This document shows positions 36,308 to 44,858 of a stretch of DNA of 64,000 nt, piece by piece (positions within the stretch are counted from its first letter, which is position 1; the number at the start of each line of letters is the position of its first letter). Source of the stretch: Cryomorpha ignava (GTDB lineage: Bacteria; Bacteroidota; Bacteroidia; Flavobacteriales_D; Cryomorphaceae); assembly GCF_010686655.1 (NCBI RefSeq), contig NZ_JAAGVY010000016.1, positions 1 through 64,000 on the forward strand, read 5' to 3'. Both the position numbers and the translations under genes were made by a program. Under the pieces are notes generated by a model. That model saw only the letters and a list, made by a program, of their open reading frames with translations, had not been told where the DNA came from and made no database searches.

Positions 36308-36952
36308 ATGAAAAAAATAGCCAGAGTCTTACTTAAAATTTTATCAGCGCTTCTTATTCTAATTGCAATTACGGCATTCATTATTAAGGACCCAAGTCCT
36401 GACTATTTGAAAAATGATCTAACCGATTTTGATCATCTTTCTATAACTAACTTAGCAACCGAAAATTCAAAAATTGGGAATTTTAAATCATCTGTGAATT
36501 TCAATCAGCGAAACTCCAATGCTTTAGAAAAAGAATTCTACGGACAAGAAATTCGAATACATGACAACCCTAAGCTTGACCGAATATTAATTGGGGTTAC
36601 AAACAACTTGATTTCACGTATCGAAATCTGGAATAAGAACGAATTGGTTGAAGCCAAAGAACTCGGTTTTATGGAGAAAATGACTTGGGGAGAAACTCTA
36701 GCAATGTCAGTTGCGTTTTATGACCAAACGAACACGAGGTATCCAGGCAAAAGCAAAATTACAATGCGATTTTATAGTGGTTCAGGTTTTTTCGGAGATA
36801 TTGGAATTATTAATTTGGACTTGTCTGATTATGGAAACCTGAATGGCGAAAAAGAAATCAGCTTATTTGCAAAGACGTTAGATTCAGAAAAAGTAAATCA
36901 ACCTAAGTTTACAGATTTGAAGGTGTGGAAAAATTTTAAGTCCTTTGGTTGA
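36308..36952 (+). CDS. Membrane-anchored hypothetical protein
   Basis: A 214-residue protein with an N-terminal hydrophobic anchor (about residues 6-25) and a soluble remainder without recognised motifs. AT-rich like its surroundings. It is divergent from the ATPase gene and shares the palindromic interval with it. Function unknown. Confidence 0.55.
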   Translation: MKKIARVLLKILSALLILIAITAFIIKDPSPDYLKNDLTDFDHLSITNLATENSKIGNFKSSVNFNQRNSNALEKEFYGQEIRIHDNPKLDRILIGVTNNLISRIEIWNKNELVEAKELGFMEKMTWGETLAMSVAFYDQTNTRYPGKSKITMRFYSGSGFFGDIGIINLDLSDYGNLNGEKEISLFAKTLDSEKVNQPKFTDLKVWKNFKSFG

Positions 36953-37290
36953 AGAAAGAGCAGAGAACCAGAAACAAAGATTGAGTTGCAAGAATTTTAA
37001 AAAATCCACGATTCATTGGCTGATTGCTGCATTTAATAAGAATAGCAAAATCATCTACTCTTGAAGTTTTATTTTTTAATGTATAGATTATCAATATAAT
37101 TTCGCTTTTTCATAGACCGCCAATTGCCGCACCGATCAAAAATTGATTGATATCAACAAAACCACTAATTTGGCTAAAAGACAGATAAATTTTGGTTATT
37201 TTATCTCAGATTTTTTTTGGTGTTATCTACTTTGGATGTTTACTTTTAGGCATTCATCAAAAGACTACCGTAGCTTTACGTTATTTTTTT
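36953..37290. other. Intergenic region before the histidine kinase
   Basis: 338 bp of AT-rich DNA. An open frame beginning at 37192 runs into the kinase gene, but its N-terminus is hydrophobic and lacks family features, so the real start is put at 37291. No structured RNA or repeat was seen. Confidence 0.45.
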
Positions 37291-39060
37291 ATGAGATATC
37301 TCTTAGTATTAATATTTCTTTTAGGTGTTCAAACAGCTGTGGGACAAATAAATCGCACCCAGCTTTTAGATAGCGCCAAAGTTTATTTTGAAAAAGGATT
37401 ATATGCCTCAGCTCAGCCATTTTTAGAGAAAGCTTTTGAAATCAGTTCTGAGGAAGCAGACACGGTTAAGATGGCTGAGGATTTAATGTTTATTGGAGAA
37501 AATCAATCGCGCTCAAGCAATCTTAAAAAAGCCCTTGATGCTTATCTCAAGTCCATTCGTTTAGTTGATTTTAGAAAAGATACAGACAGCCTCAAATTTC
37601 GTGGATTATTAAAAATTGCGCGTTGTTTTTCGGATTTATCTAATGAAGATAAATCTGACGAATATTTAGAGCAAGCTAAAATAATTGCTGGAAAAAGCGG
37701 AAATGATAACCTGAAGGTAATTCTATACACGTCGCTTGGTGTCTCAGAACGCAGAAAGGAGAACTATGAACCATCTATAGCTTATTACAAAAAAGCCATT
37801 GAATTAATTCAAGCCACCGACTCTGTGCGATTGATAGAAACTTATGTAAACCTAAGCACAGCTTATGGATACAATGAGCAATATGAAGAGGCGATTGCTA
37901 TTTTAGAACAGGCTCAGATATTAAATTCGGGACTGAAAAATGATTACTTTAAAATACTTCTATTAGCTCAAATAGCTAGAAATGAGTTTTTGCGAGGCAA
38001 CTCAGAAATTGCTGCGAAGTATTATTTAGAGGGTCTCGAATTCGCAGAATTGAATGAAGATCATGATTTAATAAAAAGGTTTAACAGAGCCTTAGCGCGC
38101 TTGTATAGTAAAGAAGGTGATTACAAAGAAGCCTATAAATATTACGCCCAGTTTGTTATTGAACTAGAATCATCTATAAATAACCAAAATGCAACTGCCA
38201 TTGCAGAAATGACGGCCAAATATGAAACAGAGAAGAAAGAACAGGAGGTGTTATTTGAAAAGAGACAAAGAAAATTAGAATCAATAGTTTACGAGCAAAA
38301 AATAGAGCAACAGCGTTTGGTTACATTTCTTTTGATATTTGCTGCCTTAATTCTCGTCTTAGCCTTTGTATGGAATATCAGAGTTCAGAAAAAAAGGAGA
38401 GAGGTGCTTCGTGAATTAGCAGAAAAGCAAATTGCCATAACCAAGCAAGATGCCGAGCTAAACGCCCAGAAAGAAGAGCGCAATAGACTCTCTCGCGAAT
38501 TGCATGATGGGCTAGGTGGCACCTTGGCAAGCATTAAAATGAGACTGAGCAATCAACTAAATGAGAACGAAAATCAAGAGCTGAAAGTAGTCTTAAATGA
38601 TTTAGACAACGCCTGTCAGGAAGTTCGGAATGTCTCACATAGCCTAAATTCATTTTACATTTCGAATATAGATTTTTTCAGCCTTTTAACTAATTTGATA
38701 GGAGATATAAAGATGAGCACGGGACTGGAAATGAATCTTGATTTCCTACCCAAAGAAGAGCTAAATCAATTATCGGAAGAATTAAAGCATCATTGCTATA
38801 GAATTATTCAAGAACTATCTAACAATACAATTAAGCATGCGCAAGCTACCTCTTTATTATTAGGCCTAATTTTAGACGAGAAAGATGTAATATTAATGGT
38901 GGAGGATAATGGCATTGGATTTGATCCTGAAAATATACAATCAGATGGGATAGGTTGGAAGAATATTAAAAGTAGGGTTGAGAAAATTAAGGGAGAGCTT
39001 ACTGTAGATTCTGTAATTAATCGTGGAACAACAGTTTCTATAAGGTTTCCATTTCAATAA
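37291..39060 (+). CDS. TPR sensor histidine kinase (HisKA_3 type)
   Basis: About 589 residues. The start at 37291 gives a signal-like N-terminus, MRYLLVLIFLLGVQTAVGQ. Periplasmic tetratricopeptide repeats fill about residues 25-315, a membrane helix lies at about 343-363, then a coiled coil and the dimerisation helix with phospho-acceptor His405 in ELHDGLGG. The ATPase domain has N-box ELSNNTIKHAQA and G-box VEDNGIGFD. It is the NarX/DesK-like class with LuxR-type partners. The response regulator follows 7 bp downstream. The stimulus is unknown. Confidence 0.9.
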   Translation: MRYLLVLIFLLGVQTAVGQINRTQLLDSAKVYFEKGLYASAQPFLEKAFEISSEEADTVKMAEDLMFIGENQSRSSNLKKALDAYLKSIRLVDFRKDTDSLKFRGLLKIARCFSDLSNEDKSDEYLEQAKIIAGKSGNDNLKVILYTSLGVSERRKENYEPSIAYYKKAIELIQATDSVRLIETYVNLSTAYGYNEQYEEAIAILEQAQILNSGLKNDYFKILLLAQIARNEFLRGNSEIAAKYYLEGLEFAELNEDHDLIKRFNRALARLYSKEGDYKEAYKYYAQFVIELESSINNQNATAIAEMTAKYETEKKEQEVLFEKRQRKLESIVYEQKIEQQRLVTFLLIFAALILVLAFVWNIRVQKKRREVLRELAEKQIAITKQDAELNAQKEERNRLSRELHDGLGGTLASIKMRLSNQLNENENQELKVVLNDLDNACQEVRNVSHSLNSFYISNIDFFSLLTNLIGDIKMSTGLEMNLDFLPKEELNQLSEELKHHCYRIIQELSNNTIKHAQATSLLLGLILDEKDVILMVEDNGIGFDPENIQSDGIGWKNIKSRVEKIKGELTVDSVINRGTTVSIRFPFQ

Positions 39061-39067
39061 TTGAGAT

Positions 39068-39712
39068 ATGAAGAAAAGGATTTTGCTTGTTGACGATCAT
39101 CAAATGTTTTTAGATGGATTAATAGAAATTCTCGCTCAAGACTCAAATATTCAAATTGTTGGGGCTGCTAAAAATGGAATTGAGGCAATGAACTTATTGA
39201 AGGAAACTGAGGTGGACATTCTGATAAGCGATATCTCTATGCCACTTATGAATGGAGAGGAATTGTTACTTCATACTAAGAAAGAGTACCCGCATATCAA
39301 AGTCATTTTACTCACCATGGATGATAGTGGCAAGGCGATTACTAAATTAATTGAAGGAGGGGCAGATAGCTATTTGTTTAAGAATTCATCGAAAGATGAA
39401 CTACTTCATGCTATTGATAAAATTGCCACCGGTGAGCAGTTTTTTGGTCCACAAATTCAAAAAGCGCTTTTGGATAATATTATTCCAAATAGGAAACAGA
39501 TTACAATTAATGAGGTTAGAGAAAGCCTAACTGCTCGAGAAAAGCAAATACTCGTAATGATTGCAGATGAGTTTACGCAATCGGAGATAGCCGAAAAGCT
39601 ATTTATTAGTCCCAATACGGTCGTTTATCACAAGCGCAAATTGATGCTTTTACTTGAAGTTAAAAGTGTTGCAGGCCTCGTGAGAAAGGCTGCCGAGCTA
39701 GATCTACTATAA
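39068..39712 (+). CDS. NarL/LuxR-family response regulator
   Basis: A 214-residue two-component regulator. The receiver domain (1-120) has acidic residues Asp9 and Asp10, phospho-acceptor Asp55 in LISDISMP, and Lys in LFKNS near 104. A LuxR HTH domain occupies about 148-212 (LTAREKQILVMIADEFTQSEIAE). It is translationally adjacent to the TPR kinase and almost certainly its partner. Targets are not visible, but the lipoprotein/T9SS pair starting at 39892 is the nearest candidate. Confidence 0.92.
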   Translation: MKKRILLVDDHQMFLDGLIEILAQDSNIQIVGAAKNGIEAMNLLKETEVDILISDISMPLMNGEELLLHTKKEYPHIKVILLTMDDSGKAITKLIEGGADSYLFKNSSKDELLHAIDKIATGEQFFGPQIQKALLDNIIPNRKQITINEVRESLTAREKQILVMIADEFTQSEIAEKLFISPNTVVYHKRKLMLLLEVKSVAGLVRKAAELDLL

Positions 39713-39768
39713 CCCAATTCTTTCATACTACACAATTGTATAGTTTATAGAACTATCAATTTATATGG

Positions 39769-39798
39769 TTGTACACCAACATGGTGGCTGTAGTTTTG
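39769..39798 (+). promoter_or_regulatory. Bacteroidota-type promoter for the 39892 operon
   Basis: TTG at 39769-39771, a 19-base spacer, then TAGTTTTG at 39791-39798, a full match to the -33/-7 pattern TTG-N17-23-TANNTTTG. It lies 93 bp before the lipoprotein gene at 39892. Confidence 0.6.
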
Positions 39799-39891
39799 CC
39801 TTAAATATTCTCAATGAATAAGAAAAAATAAACAGTAAAAAGCGACAAGCTCGCAAGGGAAAAATTACAATAAATCTATAAAAGAAAGAAT

Positions 39892-40299
39892 ATGAAAACA
39901 AGTAAAACAAGAATAGCAAATGGCTTCGGCCTTTTATTCCTTTCGATATCAATTTGTGCATTTACAGCATGTAAAAAGGATGACGATAATGGAGATCCAA
40001 AGCCAAAACCAACAGTTAATATTGAAGGACAGTACACAGGTGTGGGAACGGATGCAGACGATAGCCCATTTTTAAATGGTAATGTAAAGCTAGAGAGCAT
40101 TTCTACTAATAGACTAAGAGTTAGCGGCGTAGGGAGTACTCCCATAACCACCTTTGAGGTAAACGTTGAATATCTTCAAAATCAGGTGGTAACCATTGAT
40201 GGAGAATCATCGGTAGTAGAAATAGATATATCTACCACCCCGTATCAATTGTCTTTTGAAGGCTTGAATGACGAAACATTTTCAGGAATTAAACAATAG
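39892..40299 (+). CDS. Small lipoprotein
   Basis: A 135-residue lipoprotein with lipobox FTAC (Cys27) followed by KKDDD, a pattern typical of Bacteroidota lipoproteins. The mature part is a small beta-sandwich-like sequence ending in FSGIKQ, resembling short DUF4823-like or transthyretin-like lipoproteins only loosely. It is followed after 5 bp by a T9SS protein and likely forms a two-gene operon with it. Confidence 0.65.
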   Translation: MKTSKTRIANGFGLLFLSISICAFTACKKDDDNGDPKPKPTVNIEGQYTGVGTDADDSPFLNGNVKLESISTNRLRVSGVGSTPITTFEVNVEYLQNQVVTIDGESSVVEIDISTTPYQLSFEGLNDETFSGIKQ

Positions 40300-40304
40300 A
40301 AATT

Positions 40305-41279
40305 ATGAAGAATACTATACTAATAATTGCATGTCTAATTCCTGTAATTAGCATGGCACAAATTAAAACATCTGTCGCAGATGGAGGTTGGTCTAACCCT
40401 CAAACGTGGTCTCCTGTTGGAGTACCGGCTTCTCAATCTGACTCAATTATAATTAATCATGAGGTAAGTGTCTCAGAAAATTTAGATATTGAAACTACAC
40501 TTTGGATTCAAGAAGACGGATTTTTAATAGCCTACGAAACCTTTGCTTTGCACGGAGATTTACGGGTAGATGGAGGAATTGAAGCAGATAGACTTGTGGT
40601 AGGAGATGGAGCAGATTTTTCTAACTACGGTTATATTGAGGCAGAAACATTTATTACCACCAATGATTTGAATTCCAACTTCGATGTGATTTCCACAGAC
40701 TCGATTTTTATCACAGAAGCTTTTGTAAATAGCTCCATGGGTACGATTGATTGCATAGAGTTGATTACAGCAAGTTCATCTATAGAAAACAACGGGCTTA
40801 TCTCTACTGAATCGTGGATTCATAATGAAAACATAACGGGAACAGGGGCAATTTGCATTGAAGATTGCTTCTTAAACAATGGAAATATTAATGGCAGTCT
40901 CGATATTTGTGATCAAACGCCAGCGGGTAGCGGTGGTATTCCATGCGACTTTAACTTGGGAGCTATCGCATCAACTGTTACTACTTGTCAAAATACTTTT
41001 TGCGGATCACCTACAGCTGTATTAGAAGAAGAACTAACGCTTGAGGTCAAAGTATATCCGAACCCAATAAATAAAGGAGCGGCATTACATATTGAAGTTG
41101 AAACCAATGATGTTTTTCATTTAACGATCATCGATGTTCTAGGCAAAGTTGTACACGGTGAAAAGTTATCAAATGGAATTACGATTTTAGAGACTAGCAC
41201 TTTTAGATCTGGTATTTATTTCGCTACAATTTCAAATTCGACAGGAGATAAATATCAACGAAAAATCATAGTCTATTAA
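40305..41279 (+). CDS. Secreted T9SS protein with N-terminal G8-like repeat region
   Basis: A 324-residue exported protein. Signal peptide ends at SMAQ (residue 19). The next residues, GGWSNPQTWSPVGVPASQSD, resemble the opening of beta-helical surface domains (G8-type), followed by short repeating strands and Asn-rich turns to about residue 190. Cysteine pairs occur at about 150-230. The last 80 residues (VKVYPNPINKGAALHIE to RKIIVY) are a type A sorting domain. Function unknown, probably surface-associated. Confidence 0.75.
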   Translation: MKNTILIIACLIPVISMAQIKTSVADGGWSNPQTWSPVGVPASQSDSIIINHEVSVSENLDIETTLWIQEDGFLIAYETFALHGDLRVDGGIEADRLVVGDGADFSNYGYIEAETFITTNDLNSNFDVISTDSIFITEAFVNSSMGTIDCIELITASSSIENNGLISTESWIHNENITGTGAICIEDCFLNNGNINGSLDICDQTPAGSGGIPCDFNLGAIASTVTTCQNTFCGSPTAVLEEELTLEVKVYPNPINKGAALHIEVETNDVFHLTIIDVLGKVVHGEKLSNGITILETSTFRSGIYFATISNSTGDKYQRKIIVY

Positions 41280-41328
41280 CTTCCTTCCTATTTGTATTAC
41301 TTTCATTTATCGTATGGAATTTTTTATC

Positions 41329-41367
41329 AAATAAAAGGTTGTGAATAGTATTCACGATCTTTTATTT
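41329..41367. terminator. Bidirectional terminator between convergent genes
   Basis: A 17-bp stem (41329-41345 with 41351-41367) including two G-T wobbles and a 5-base loop TAGTA, flanked by A-rich and T-rich ends. It sits between the plus-strand T9SS gene and the minus-strand DUF4386 gene and can serve both. Confidence 0.75.
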
Positions 41368-41379
41368 TACTCCAGTTTA

Positions 41380-42072
41380 TCATTTGATTTTCAACTTATT
41401 CGTCCCCATTATTAAAAGCCACAAACAGATTCCGATTTCTCCAATAGGAGCTGGAAATCCAACAATATCAGATAAAATACTTTTATAGAAATCTGGATAT
41501 AAGAAACCACCAAAGAAAGTTATCAAATAACCAAAGCATCCGGCCATTAAAAATATCCCTAGAATTTTAGGAAGGAAACCAGAATTATAAACCAAATACC
41601 CAAAAGGGAATAGCCAAAGTCCCCAAAATATTTGCGAAATTTCTAGTCCATTCCTATAACTATCAAGGTAAAACATCACTTGTGTTTGAAGTTCGGTCTC
41701 TCCCATTTTCTGCAAGTAGTCAGCCTTATTAATTAGGGTTAAAACGGTAAATTTATTCAGGATATTTACAAAAAATAGTGGCACACTTACCAATGTGAAA
41801 ATCACCATAAGGCTAGCGTAAAATTTACTTACTTCGTGTAAGAGTTTGTACAAAGCCAAGGGTAATAGTGTGAAAATAAGAAAAGTGATAATGCCAGCAG
41901 CAATTCCAAATCGAAACAAAGATTCGGAATTCCTGATGTTCTCAAGTGTTTCTGATGCACTTTCCCAAACTATTAACTGCGATGGAATATAGGCAAGGCT
42001 AATTAGCCCACCTATTATCATAATCAGGTAAAGCAAACCGGCTACACGAGCTGTTTTATTTCTTGGTGTCAT
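41380..42072 (-). CDS. DUF4386 membrane protein
   Basis: A 230-residue protein with six or so membrane helices. The opening TARVAGLLYLIMIIGGLISL and the central LYKLLHEVSKFYASLMVIFTL match the DUF4386 family as I recall it. The role is unknown. The neighbouring minus-strand gene upstream encodes a DUF6326 protein, a frequent companion in Bacteroidota, and the two are 18 bp apart. Confidence 0.85.
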   Translation of the reverse strand: MTPRNKTARVAGLLYLIMIIGGLISLAYIPSQLIVWESASETLENIRNSESLFRFGIAAGIITFLIFTLLPLALYKLLHEVSKFYASLMVIFTLVSVPLFFVNILNKFTVLTLINKADYLQKMGETELQTQVMFYLDSYRNGLEISQIFWGLWLFPFGYLVYNSGFLPKILGIFLMAGCFGYLITFFGGFLYPDFYKSILSDIVGFPAPIGEIGICLWLLIMGTNKLKIK

Positions 42073-42090
42073 AGTTAAAAATCTAATACA

Positions 42091-42510
42091 TTATTCTCTT
42101 GGCCAATTAACAGCGCTCCAAACAATTATTGAAGTCAGTACGGATTCCAAAATAGCTAAAAAGACATAAAAACTGTACCAAGGAGTGAGGCTTAACACAG
42201 CGATGAGCACCATCATTAAGGTGAATACTAGGCCAGTCAGAATATTTAACCACTTGTTTATTCTTGGCTTTAAAAGGAGCGAAAAGACAATCATTAATGG
42301 AGGAATAGCCATAACCAAAGAAGCAATTAATAGAGCCGATGGACTATTCAATACATTGTCTCCACTTGTTAAGCTATTCACTTTATCTGGAGTGTAGAGT
42401 TCAAAATAATCACCATACAAATAGCAGAATGTGGCGGCAGTCCATAAGGCTGCGAGCTTTAATTTTATGTTTATTTGAAAGTCTTTAAGCTTGGTTGTTT
42501 TTGAATCCAT
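42091..42510 (-). CDS. DUF6326 membrane protein
   Basis: A 139-residue protein with four membrane helices and the segment KLAALWTAATFCYLYGDYFELY (about residues 17-38, quoted only in its core FCYLYGDYFELY), which I associate with DUF6326. It is the first gene of a two-gene unit with DUF4386. No functional assignment. Confidence 0.8.
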   Translation of the reverse strand: MDSKTTKLKDFQINIKLKLAALWTAATFCYLYGDYFELYTPDKVNSLTSGDNVLNSPSALLIASLVMAIPPLMIVFSLLLKPRINKWLNILTGLVFTLMMVLIAVLSLTPWYSFYVFLAILESVLTSIIVWSAVNWPRE

Positions 42511-42687
42511 AAGATGGCTATTATCTTATTAGACGATCAAGTTTTTGATTTGTTACAGGTTGAATTTTATTTCTTATTGATTGGCTTGGTTTTACGTCGC
42601 AATTTGCCGACTTTAAATTCTCGCACGCTTATGAGGGAAATCAAAAATACAGATTCTCGTATGACGGTGCGAGAATTAGCAACTACT
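42511..42687. other. Intergenic DNA with an 11-bp inverted repeat
   Basis: No gene is seen. AATTCTCGCAC (42616-42626) and GTGCGAGAATT (42667-42677) form an inverted repeat 40 bases apart just before the MITE-like element. Confidence 0.5.
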
Positions 42688-42832
42688 TAGTGCCTGTCAA
42701 TAGAGTCGAGTGGCTGGATCAAAATGCTCGATAGCAAGGCGCGCGTAGTTAAATCAAGGAGTCCCGCTGGGGCGGGATGACTGTTTTTAGAACAAGTGCA
42801 ACGCAGATAGCGGACATTATTGACAGACACTA
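42688..42832 (-). repeat. MITE-like dispersed repeat, copy B (intact ends)
   Basis: A 145-bp element bounded by 15-bp terminal inverted repeats TAGTGCCTGTCAATA (42688-42702) and TATTGACAGACACTA (42818-42832), which match at 14 of 15 positions. Its interior matches copy A (17853-17979) in the opposite orientation and contains a GC-rich hairpin TCCCGC-TGGG-GCGGGA near 42762-42777. It carries no reading frame, so it is non-autonomous. Confidence 0.78.
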
Positions 42833-42875
42833 ATTATATAACAACCTACTAGCAGCCCCTAGTCATTGAATTTTA

Positions 42876-43871
42876 CTATGGTGATTTATCTTCCATTTCC
42901 CTTTCAGCTACAACCACAACCTTCTCAAGCGGCAACTCATCAATACACCTACATTCCTTATACTTACACTTCGTACCCAACTTTGAGCAAGGTCTTTTAT
43001 TCAGATGATCAGCCTGAATCATTTCATTAAGCGCATCGTTTTGATAGGGATACATTCCAAAATCAGGAACAGTCGCTCCCCAAAGAGAAATAATCGGCTT
43101 TTTGAAGGCCGCTGCAATGTGCATTATGCCCGTATCTGGCGTAATGATAAGCTTGCACTGCTTTACCAGGCTGGCCGACTCGTTTAGCGAAAGCATACCG
43201 GCAGTATTCCATACATGAGTTTCTGAAGTGAAGGCAATTTCTTCACCAAGCTCTTTTTCGGCAGGCCCGCCAACCAGTGCAATGGGATAATGTAATTGTT
43301 TACAAAGAGTAATGTACTGCTCCTTTCTCGGTTTTTTGCGCCAATGCGCGGCACCTATTCCCAGAGCAATAAAACCGTTTTGGTGCGATTCCGGAACACG
43401 ATCTGCGGTCAATTCCTTCCCTTCCGGGATAAAAAAATCGAGACCCTCGTTGTCGTTTTGAATATCAAAACGGGTAATCGTTGCCATGTACCGATCAACA
43501 ATATGCACTTTCGGCATTTTGTTAATTCCAAAATTCACAAGAAGCCACTTTTCCCAATTGTATTTTTCGAAAGTAAACGAGAGCTCTTTAAGCGCACGCT
43601 TTACCCTGGCCGATCGCAAATTGCGTTGTAGATCTATTATATAATGGTATTGTTCTGCTTTTAGCTCTTCAATTACTTCATTTGTACTCTTATCAATACC
43701 ATATACCTTCGAAATATGCGGATTGGAATCTACAATGCTGCGAAATTTATTCTTGGTGAGGTAGTGAATTTCTACCCCTTCGTACATTTGGTTTTTGAGG
43801 TTGCGCACCACAGGGGTGGTGAGAACCATATCGCCAATTGAGCTGAATCGTATGATGAGGACTTTTGTCAA
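42876..43871 (-). CDS. Glycosyltransferase family 9 (heptosyltransferase-like)
   Basis: A 331-residue cytoplasmic enzyme of ADP-heptose:LPS heptosyltransferase type. It begins VLIIRFSSIGDMVLTTPV, the classical family opening, and has the C-terminal sugar-nucleotide segment ITPDTGIMHIAAAFKKPIISLWG at about residues 243-265. A Cys-rich tail (KRPCSKLGTKCKYKECRCI) follows, also seen in Bacteroidota members. It probably acts in lipopolysaccharide core or O-antigen assembly. Confidence 0.9.
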   Translation of the reverse strand: MTKVLIIRFSSIGDMVLTTPVVRNLKNQMYEGVEIHYLTKNKFRSIVDSNPHISKVYGIDKSTNEVIEELKAEQYHYIIDLQRNLRSARVKRALKELSFTFEKYNWEKWLLVNFGINKMPKVHIVDRYMATITRFDIQNDNEGLDFFIPEGKELTADRVPESHQNGFIALGIGAAHWRKKPRKEQYITLCKQLHYPIALVGGPAEKELGEEIAFTSETHVWNTAGMLSLNESASLVKQCKLIITPDTGIMHIAAAFKKPIISLWGATVPDFGMYPYQNDALNEMIQADHLNKRPCSKLGTKCKYKECRCIDELPLEKVVVVAEREMEDKSP

Positions 43872-43995
43872 ATCTTTTTAACTATTAAAGCTGCGGCGAA
43901 TTTACGAAAGTGAATGATAAAGGAGGAAAGATAAAAATGAAGTAGATTTCTTAGAATCGATGCGAATTGCGTCATTTGTGACGGGATTATAAAAA

Positions 43996-44061
43996 TTAAC
44001 CGCTAAGGCACTTTTGACCCTCTGCGAGCTTTGCGTAGAACCTCTGCGTCTTTGCGGTTAA
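43996..44061. repeat. 66-bp intergenic repeat with TTAACCGC ends
   Basis: Bounded by TTAACCGC (43996-44003) and GCGGTTAA (44054-44061), with internal copies of CTCTGCG and CTTTGCG. The reverse complement reads as the AACCGCAAAGACGCAGAGG-type sequence that I recall as a very common intergenic repeat across bacteria. The only ATG upstream of tatD in its frame (44031 region) lies inside it. Confidence 0.65.
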
Positions 44062-44078
44062 AAAAACAACTCTTCATT

Positions 44079-44858
44079 TTGAAAATATTTGACACACACT
44101 CGCACATGTATGCGAAAGAATTTGATTCTGATCTGGATGAGTGCATGGCGCAAGCGCTTGAAGATGGGGTATACCTCACTGCACTTCCAAATATTGACGT
44201 GGAAAGTATTGAACGGGTTCAGAATTTGATGCGGGCGTATCCCGATCAAACCATTGGCATGATGGGCCTTCACCCCTGCTCGGTAAAAGAAGATTATAAG
44301 CAACAGCTCGCCACAATAAAAACGGAGCTTGATACCGGAAGATATCACGCTGTGGGCGAAACAGGAATTGACCTATATTGGGACAAAACATATTTTGACC
44401 ATCAGGTTGACTCGTTTAAAACTCAAATACGCTGGGCCAAAGAAAAATCGCTACCGATAGTTATTCACGCGAGAGACTCTTTTCAGGAAATATTTGATGT
44501 GCTTGACACCGAATACGATAATGACCTTTCGGGAGTGTTTCATTGCTTTACAGGAAATGAAGCCGAAGCGGAAAAAGCCTTGAGCTACGATAATTTTTAT
44601 CTCGGACTGGGCGGAGTTCTGACGTTTAAAAACAGTGGCCTCGACAAAGTCATATCCAGAGTTGACCAACGCAGGCTGGTGCTGGAAACCGATGCGCCCT
44701 ATCTATCACCTCACCCCTTTCGCGGAAAGCGCAACCAAACTGCCTATACAAAACTGGTGGCTCAAAAGCTGGCAGAGATATTTGAAGTAAGCGTTGAAGA
44801 ACTAGCAGAAATCACCACTGCCAATGCCAAGAAATTATTTAAGCTGAATGGAATCTGA
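44079..44858 (+). CDS. tatD: TatD-family metal-dependent DNase
   Basis: A 259-residue amidohydrolase-fold nuclease. TTG at 44079 was chosen as the start because it gives (M)KIFDTHSHMYA, the normal TatD N-terminus; the longer frame from 44031 would translate a repeat. Metal ligands appear in FDTHSH, GETGID (Glu), VIHARDS, VFHCFTG and ETDAPYLSPHP. Length fits. It overlaps the start of the asparaginase gene by 11 bp, so the two are translationally coupled. Confidence 0.9.
   Translation: MKIFDTHSHMYAKEFDSDLDECMAQALEDGVYLTALPNIDVESIERVQNLMRAYPDQTIGMMGLHPCSVKEDYKQQLATIKTELDTGRYHAVGETGIDLYWDKTYFDHQVDSFKTQIRWAKEKSLPIVIHARDSFQEIFDVLDTEYDNDLSGVFHCFTGNEAEAEKALSYDNFYLGLGGVLTFKNSGLDKVISRVDQRRLVLETDAPYLSPHPFRGKRNQTAYTKLVAQKLAEIFEVSVEELAEITTANAKKLFKLNGI

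Noticed and set aside
44031-44078. ATG-side extension of tatD
   Set aside because: The added residues are translated from a non-coding repeat, and TatD proteins start with the metal motif seen from the TTG at 44079.
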